Origin: ZC4RG17 sp036259475
Lineage (GTDB): Bacteria; Actinomycetota; Acidimicrobiia; Spongiisociales; ZC4RG35
Assembly: GCA_036259475.1 (NCBI GenBank)
Contig: DATABS010000021.1
Span: 1 to 64,000, forward strand
Direction: 5' to 3'
DNA: 64,000 nucleotides
Positions 59,405 through 64,000 of the stretch are shown here, piece after piece. The notes below the pieces were generated by a model, which searched no databases, was not told the DNA's origin, and saw nothing but the letters and a program-made list of their open reading frames with translations. The stretch's first letter is position 1. Every line of letters begins with the position of its first letter. The translations under genes and the position numbers were made by a program.

Positions 59405-60550
59405 TCAGCAGCCCGCTTGTTGCAGCGTCGGGAAGGGATTCACCGCCTCGCCGTCTCCCGGGTGGACCTCGAAGTGCAGATGGGTCGGTCCGCCGCGGGC
59501 GTTGCCCGTGTCGCCCACATAGCCGATCACTTGGCCGGCCTCGACCCGACCCGAGCGGCCGAACGCATCGAGGTGGGTCCCCACATAGGTGACGCCGTCG
59601 TCGCCGTGCAGGAAGAACTGCAACCCGCCCACCGTGCCGGTGATGAGCTTGATCTCACCTCCGACCGGTGCCACGACTTCGGTGCCTCGGGGAGCGAACA
59701 GGTCGGTTCCCTGGTGAAAGCGCCCATCGGACCGGGGAAAGCCCCAGTCGTTCACGTAGGTGGCGCCGCTCACCGGGCATACCCAGCCCGACCCCGGGAT
59801 GGTGAGCGTCTGGCCTACCCGAATACGGTTCACGTCCACTATGTCGTTGGCGCGGGCCAGGTCGTCCGTTCCCACGCCGTACTGCCGGGCGATGGAGCCC
59901 AAAGTCTCACCACTGGCCACTGTGTGGCTTCCGACGCTACTCCCCGAGTCCGCCGCCTCTGCGACGAACGAGTCGCCCGACAGTGCCAGTCGGGTACCCA
60001 CGTAGATCCGGGAAGGGTCGGTGATCCCGTTGGCCTGGGCCAGCTGGGAAACGGGCACCCCGTACCTGGCGGCGATGGAGGCGAGAGTCTCTCCCGCCTC
60101 GACGACATGGAAAGAGGTGCCGTTGGCGGCGTCGTCGTCGGAGTCGCCGCTGCGTGCGGGGATCTTCAGCTTCTGGCCGATCCGCACGAGGTTGGGATCG
60201 GACAGCTCGTTGGCTGAAGCGATATCGGAGACTGCCGCCTCGTACCGATTGGCAATCACGCCGAGCGTCTCGCCGGCAGCCACGACATGGATGCGGGCCG
60301 GCGCTCCGTCCTGGCCGGGGATCACGATCTCCTGACCAGGAAGAATGAAGTCAGGATCGGAGATGTCCCCGTTGCTGTCCAGCAGAGCCTGGAGAGACAC
60401 GCCGTGCGCGGCGGCGATGGCGGACAGGGTGTCACCGGACTTGACCTCGTAGGCCACGGATCCGGCTACCACCATTAGAGCCAAGAGCCCACCGATCAGG
60501 TAGGCCCGAAGTCGTCTGTCGGTCGACACCAAAAAGGTCGACGTCATCAT
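59405..60550 (-). CDS. Secreted LysM and M23 endopeptidase (NlpD/cell-wall hydrolase-like)
   Basis: 381 residues. One N-terminal signal/anchor helix (AYLIGGLLALMVVAGSVAY), four LysM domains (about 34-80, 87-132, 146-190, 207-251) that bind peptidoglycan, and an M23 domain (265-375) with GRFHQGTDLFAP (HxxxD) and THLHFEVHP (HxH). It cleaves peptidoglycan cross-bridges during growth or division, or activates amidases. ATG pair at 60550/60547 with AGAGG upstream. All catalytic residues are in place, so probably active. Confidence 0.92.
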   Translation of the reverse strand: MMTSTFLVSTDRRLRAYLIGGLLALMVVAGSVAYEVKSGDTLSAIAAAHGVSLQALLDSNGDISDPDFILPGQEIVIPGQDGAPARIHVVAAGETLGVIANRYEAAVSDIASANELSDPNLVRIGQKLKIPARSGDSDDDAANGTSFHVVEAGETLASIAARYGVPVSQLAQANGITDPSRIYVGTRLALSGDSFVAEAADSGSSVGSHTVASGETLGSIARQYGVGTDDLARANDIVDVNRIRVGQTLTIPGSGWVCPVSGATYVNDWGFPRSDGRFHQGTDLFAPRGTEVVAPVGGEIKLITGTVGGLQFFLHGDDGVTYVGTHLDAFGRSGRVEAGQVIGYVGDTGNARGGPTHLHFEVHPGDGEAVNPFPTLQQAGC

Positions 60551-60639
60551 GGAGAAGCCTCTCCGGCCCCTGTTCCGCCCGAGAGGATGGCCACGCTACC
60601 GTCATACGCTCCGTTTTCCAAGGTTTGGCTGCCCAAATT

Positions 60640-60657
60640 CCGTTTGCGCGAAAACGG
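60640..60657 (-). terminator. Weak hairpin after rlmN
   Basis: On the minus strand CCGTTT and AAACGG form a 6-base stem with a 6-base loop, immediately downstream of the rlmN stop, followed by AATTT. It may be a weak intrinsic terminator separating rlmN from the LysM gene. Confidence 0.4.
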
Positions 60658-60658
60658 A

Positions 60659-61696
60659 TCAGCCGATCGAGACGGGTTGGGGGCGGTGGGCGGCGCGTAG
60701 CTGGCCGCAGGCGGCGTCGATGTCGGTGCCCCGGGTATCCCGCACAGTGGTGGTCACGCCCAGGCCCGTGAGGATCTCTACGAAATCGGTGATGCGAGTC
60801 TTCGACGAGGCGGTCTGGCGGGTGAGGGGAGTGGGGTTGAGGGCGATGAGGTTCACGTGAGCCCGGATGCGTCGGGCGATGTCGGCCAGCTTGCGGGCCT
60901 GTTCGTCGGTGTCGTTGACGCCGTTCATCATCGTCCACTCGATGGAGACCCTCCGCCCGGTCTTCTCGAAGTACTCGCTGGCGGCACGTTCAAGGTCGGC
61001 GATGGGGTAGCGGCGGTTGATCGGAACGAGGTTGGACCGGAGTTCGTCGTCAGCAGCGTGGAGGCTGATCGCCAGGTTGATCGGCCACCCCTCACTGGCG
61101 AGACGCCGGATGCCGGGGATCATCCCCACCGTGGAGACGGTGAGAGAGCGAGGCGACATCCCCATCTCATCGATCATCCGCCGGATCGCCTCCCTGACCC
61201 GGTCATAGTTCGCCAGGGGCTCACCCATGCCCATGAACACCACGTTCGTCACATGATCCGGCGCTCGTGGCATTCCGATCTGGCGGAGGAACGCTCCGGC
61301 GTATGCCACCTGGGCGACGATCTCGCCCGCCTGGAGATGGCGATCGAAGCCGAATTGGCCGGTCGCACAGAAAGTGCAACCCAGCGCACATCCGGCCTGG
61401 GATGAAATACAGAGCGTCGCCCGCCGGGGATAGCCCATCAACACTGCTTCGATCTCGGCTCCGTCCCGCGTCCGCAACAGCCACTTGCGCGTCAGCCCCT
61501 TGTCACCAACCTGGTCGGCGACGACGTCGAAGGGCCACAGCTGGAGCGACCGACGAACATGGGCCGGCAGGTTCGTCATGTCGGCCGTGTCGAGGACCGG
61601 CATCCGATATAGCCAGTGACGCAACTGCTTCGACCGGTACGGAGGCTCCTCCCCGAGGAGGGACGCCAGATCGTCGGGATGGGTCAGGTAAGCCAC
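60659..61696 (-). CDS. rlmN: 23S rRNA (and tRNA) adenine C2-methyltransferase
   Basis: About 345 residues, radical-SAM enzyme that methylates A2503 of 23S rRNA. Seen: KQLRHWLYRMPV, the SAM/4Fe-4S cysteines GCALGCTFCATG (CxxxCxxC, about 103-112), VFMGMGEPLANYD, STVGMIPGIRRLA, SLHAADDELRS and the late catalytic Cys in IDAACGQL. GTG at 61696 fits the family N-terminus; GTG 61732 is an alternative. It is divergent from the permease gene with a short 58-base gap. Confidence 0.95.
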   Translation of the reverse strand: MAYLTHPDDLASLLGEEPPYRSKQLRHWLYRMPVLDTADMTNLPAHVRRSLQLWPFDVVADQVGDKGLTRKWLLRTRDGAEIEAVLMGYPRRATLCISSQAGCALGCTFCATGQFGFDRHLQAGEIVAQVAYAGAFLRQIGMPRAPDHVTNVVFMGMGEPLANYDRVREAIRRMIDEMGMSPRSLTVSTVGMIPGIRRLASEGWPINLAISLHAADDELRSNLVPINRRYPIADLERAASEYFEKTGRRVSIEWTMMNGVNDTDEQARKLADIARRIRAHVNLIALNPTPLTRQTASSKTRITDFVEILTGLGVTTTVRDTRGTDIDAACGQLRAAHRPQPVSIG

Positions 61697-61754
61697 GGGA
61701 CATGAATGGTATCGGCACGGTGGTCGTTCCACGCCGGTCCCTACACTCGCTCCA

Positions 61755-63119
61755 ATGCTGGATTCGCTACGTCAGACGTGGAGCCGGGACGCGATCGGAT
61801 TTCGCCAGGGCGAACTCGAGGACGGGGACGGGGTTGCCACGATGACAGTGACGCTCATCGGGGGGCCGGCCCTGTTCGTGGGCGCCATCCTCGTCACGGT
61901 CGACGGGCTCAGCTTGGGCCAGGTGCTGCTGATCGCTCCGATCGGTGCCCTCCTTGGGGCGGGCGTGGTGAGTTCGTCCGCCGCCATGGCTGCCCAGACG
62001 GGCGCCAACGGGGCGTGGCTCCTCCGGCCCTCATTCGGGAGGAGCGGCTCACTCCTGGTCTCGATTCTCCGGTTGATGATGGTGGTTCTGTGGGCGGTGA
62101 TCGGTCTACAACTCGCCGCCGGCTGGTCCCAAGACGCCATGACCGACTTGGAAGTCGCCCTGCCGACTCGCGTCGCGGTTGTGGTCTTGGGGGTGCTGGG
62201 ACTCCTCCTGGCGGCGGCAGGGCTGGTCCAGACCATAAAAACGTTGATTCGCAAGCCGCTCTTCATCTCGTCCGTTTTGCTGCTCGGTCTCTTCGCCCTA
62301 CGCCTCGCCTCCTCCGGTGGTGGCTTCGCCGGAGGGGGAAGCGAATCGTTCTGGCAGGGGGTGCAGCGAGCGGTGGAGCTGTCGGCCGTGTTCGTCCCGT
62401 TCGTGGAGTCGGTGGCTCGACGCCTGGACAACGACGAGGACGCCCAGAGCAGCTTCAGTGTGTCGTATGCGATTCCAGCCACGTTGATGATCGCCGCCGG
62501 AGGCGTACTGGCCTTCCGCCTCGGAGGAATCGGAGAGATGATCGGCATCGACGCCGGCACCGCCGCAGTAGTGGCGGTCTTGGCCTGGGTACTTATCGCC
62601 GAAGTCGACCAGGCTTTCTCGTCGTTCGTGGCGGCCGGGTCGGAGGCGACGGGAATCGTCCGGGTCCTGCCCACCTGGCTGATCGGATTGATCCCGGTGG
62701 TCGCGGTGGTGGCGGCGGCGATGTTGCTACCCGAGATGCCTACCGGCTGGGCGGCGTTGGCAGCCGCCATCGTCTTTCCGGCGGCCGTCATCACCGCGTT
62801 CGACTTCCATTGGGTCAACGACCGGTACTACGCCGAGACGGATATCTATGGCAGCGGCGGCCGTTCCTTCAACGTCGCCGGCGTCGGCTGCTGGCTGGGT
62901 GCGGTGGTCCTCGGGCAGCTGTTGGAGCCGATCGGTCCCGAGGAATGGACCGGCCTGGTTCCGAATGTCCTTCCCGAGGTCGACCTGCCATGGCGGCTGA
63001 TCGCCTCCCTGGTGGCGGCGACGGCGTACCTGCTCATCACCCGCTGGAGCGGCTATCGGACGACGTCGGTCTACGAGGTGCGCGGCGTGAATGCCTACGG
63101 GCGCCAGGACGACGCCTGA
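61755..63119 (+). CDS. NCS1-like (purine-cytosine permease type) membrane protein
   Basis: 454 residues with about twelve helices. The layout (MTVTLIGGPALFVGAILV, PSFGRSGSLLVSILRLMMVVLW, SSFVAAGSEATGI, FDFHWVNDRYYAETDIYG) resembles NCS1 nucleobase and vitamin permeases. The match is by pattern only. The conserved Asn/Gln substrate sites could not be confirmed by eye. Substrate unknown. ATG at 61755. Confidence 0.7.
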   Translation: MLDSLRQTWSRDAIGFRQGELEDGDGVATMTVTLIGGPALFVGAILVTVDGLSLGQVLLIAPIGALLGAGVVSSSAAMAAQTGANGAWLLRPSFGRSGSLLVSILRLMMVVLWAVIGLQLAAGWSQDAMTDLEVALPTRVAVVVLGVLGLLLAAAGLVQTIKTLIRKPLFISSVLLLGLFALRLASSGGGFAGGGSESFWQGVQRAVELSAVFVPFVESVARRLDNDEDAQSSFSVSYAIPATLMIAAGGVLAFRLGGIGEMIGIDAGTAAVVAVLAWVLIAEVDQAFSSFVAAGSEATGIVRVLPTWLIGLIPVVAVVAAAMLLPEMPTGWAALAAAIVFPAAVITAFDFHWVNDRYYAETDIYGSGGRSFNVAGVGCWLGAVVLGQLLEPIGPEEWTGLVPNVLPEVDLPWRLIASLVAATAYLLITRWSGYRTTSVYEVRGVNAYGRQDDA

Positions 63120-63125
63120 TTTACC

Positions 63126-63470
63126 TCAGTTGCTCAGGGCTCGGGCGGCGTCGACCCATCCGTTGGCTCGCGCCACCGGGACCTGAGCGGCGTCGGCCAA
63201 CCGCTCCGGGTCAGCCAGCGCTAGGTCGGCCACCGAGTTGAACCCGGCGGCAGCCAACCGCGTGGCGTAGACAGGTCCGATTCCCTTCACCTCGGTGATG
63301 GTCGGTGTCGCCGTCTCAGGTTCGGACGGCTCCGGTCGTGGTTCGGGCACACGGAAGGCGGGTGGCTGTGGTTCGCGGGAAACCGCAACCGAGATGAGCC
63401 TGTCCCGCATCGCCCAGATGACAGCCCCCAGCCCTCCGATGACTCCGATGATTCGGCCTATTCGTCTCAC
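63126..63470 (-). CDS. Membrane-anchored helix-hairpin-helix protein
   Basis: 114 residues: an N-terminal helix (IGVIGGLGAVIWAMRDRL), a Pro/Glu-rich linker (EPRPEPSEPETATP) and a C-terminal HhH_5/DUF4332-like domain (ITEVKGIGPVYATRLAAAGF...ANGWVDAARAL). GIGPVYATRL is the hairpin that in related domains contacts DNA or proteins. Function unknown. It converges on the permease gene with 6 bases between stops. Confidence 0.75.
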   Translation of the reverse strand: MRRIGRIIGVIGGLGAVIWAMRDRLISVAVSREPQPPAFRVPEPRPEPSEPETATPTITEVKGIGPVYATRLAAAGFNSVADLALADPERLADAAQVPVARANGWVDAARALSN

Positions 63471-63513
63471 GGCCCACAGCGTAACGCGGCCGGCCGCTCG
63501 ATAAGGTTGCCCG

Positions 63514-64000
63514 ATGCGAGTCGATTTCTACTACCCGCCGGGTTCTCCGTTGGGCGCCCGGTCGGCAGCCGAGCAAGCCGCCAGGGTCGGCTACGACGGC
63601 TTCTTCACCGCCGAGACTGCCCACGATCCGTTTCTGCCCCTCGTCATGGCTGCCGACACTGCCCCTGAACTGGTCCTGGGCACCTCCATCGCAGTGGCGT
63701 TTCCCCGCTCCCCGATGGTGACCGCCATGATCTCATGGGACCTCGCCGAGGCCTCAGGGGGAAAGTTCATCCTCGGCCTGGGCACCCAGATCAGAGCCCA
63801 CATCACCCGTCGCTTCTCGACTGAGTGGGACAGCCCGGGACCGAGGTTGCGGGACTACGTTCGCTCCCTCCGGGCGATCTGGGACGCCTGGCAGAACCAG
63901 ACACCCCTGAAGTATGAAGGCGACTTCTACCGCTTCACTCTGATGACGCCATTCTTCGACCCGGGCCCGATCAAGCATCCCGAGATACCGGTCGCCATCG
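63514..64000 (+). CDS. LLM-class F420-dependent oxidoreductase, 3' end cut by window edge
   Basis: At least 162 residues from ATG 63514 (MRVDFYYPPGSPLGARSAAE), with GYDGFFTAETAHDPFL, LGTSIAVAFPRSPMVTAM, SGGKFILGLGTQIRAHITRR and RDYVRSLRAIWDAWQ, all typical of luciferase-like monooxygenase fold enzymes of the TIGR03617 type, which use coenzyme F420. Substrate unknown. The rest lies beyond the window. Confidence 0.9.
   Translation, partial: MRVDFYYPPGSPLGARSAAEQAARVGYDGFFTAETAHDPFLPLVMAADTAPELVLGTSIAVAFPRSPMVTAMISWDLAEASGGKFILGLGTQIRAHITRRFSTEWDSPGPRLRDYVRSLRAIWDAWQNQTPLKYEGDFYRFTLMTPFFDPGPIKHPEIPVAI

Overview
The window is high-GC DNA with very dense, mostly uninterrupted genes, short intergenic gaps, many ATGA or GTGA start/stop overlaps and frequent GTG starts. 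The gene content points to an actinobacterium, most likely of the Acidimicrobiia or a related environmental lineage: an F420-type luciferase-like oxidoreductase at the right edge, the giant NAD-type glutamate dehydrogenase, a CopC-CopD fusion, an NhaA-DsbA fusion, and S-layer-homology repeats carrying a GCNPPxND..CP signature. The lineage is inference; no rRNA or other marker gene is present. I saw no tRNA, rRNA, CRISPR array, prophage, insertion sequence or classical defence locus.

Layout. 1-4009: end of a sugar/nucleoside-type ABC importer; its permease is fused in one reading frame to a metal-dependent amidohydrolase. 4067-11586: housekeeping and stress genes (crosslink DNA glycosylase, arsenite methyltransferase with a probable operator, GNAT acetyltransferase, heme-molybdenum membrane oxidoreductase, two alpha/beta hydrolases of which one is frameshifted, peroxiredoxin). 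11649-15900: SLH/GerMN surface protein, TVP38 membrane protein, VOC protein, a collapsed ArsR-VOC remnant, DUF4342 protein, trehalose-phosphatase. 15951-17843: copper delivery operon for cytochrome oxidase (SCO1, PCuAC, CtaG). 17870-28746: Ca2+/Na+ exchanger, flavin-binding protein, universal stress protein, glutamate dehydrogenase, phosphofructokinase, phosphoribosyltransferase, MarR-MFS pair. 28841-34065: a second stress protein, an odd small-membrane-peptide locus, NhaA-DsbA, HdeD, CNNM/CorC transporter. 34240-37414: second copper module (CopCD, YcnI and an uncharacterised membrane protein with an HDHRIHWM motif). 37416-46828: SDR, DksA-like protein, trehalose-synthase-like GH13 enzyme, cyclase-AAA regulator, orphan histidine kinase with an overlapping zinc-ribbon peptide, NuoF-like flavoprotein preceded by a 34-residue CxxC peptide. 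47335-52918: SufR-like regulator, thioesterase, DUF4332, RibD-type reductase, GH65 phosphorylase with beta-phosphoglucomutase. 53399-56363: response regulator, histidine kinase and HtrA protease operon. 56369-64000: phosphotransferase, DUF885 peptidase, LysM/M23 endopeptidase, RlmN, NCS1-like permease, HhH protein, F420-type oxidoreductase (cut by the edge).

How genes work together. Three alpha-glucan/trehalose functions (OtsB, TreS-like, GH65 plus beta-phosphoglucomutase) lie scattered; OtsA is absent here. Two separate copper modules serve oxidase assembly and periplasmic copper handling. The RR-HK-HtrA set is a typical envelope-stress unit.

Two convergent spacers (47080-47334 and 59116-59404) carry the same composite repeat: a GC-rich hairpin family right after the plus-strand stop codon and a GACTTCC heptanucleotide array right before the minus-strand stop codon. 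The only stretch over 300 bases without a confidently assigned gene is 29279-29812; it holds a leader hairpin, a very strong Shine-Dalgarno site, frame-scrambled small hydrophobic peptides and a strong terminator hairpin.
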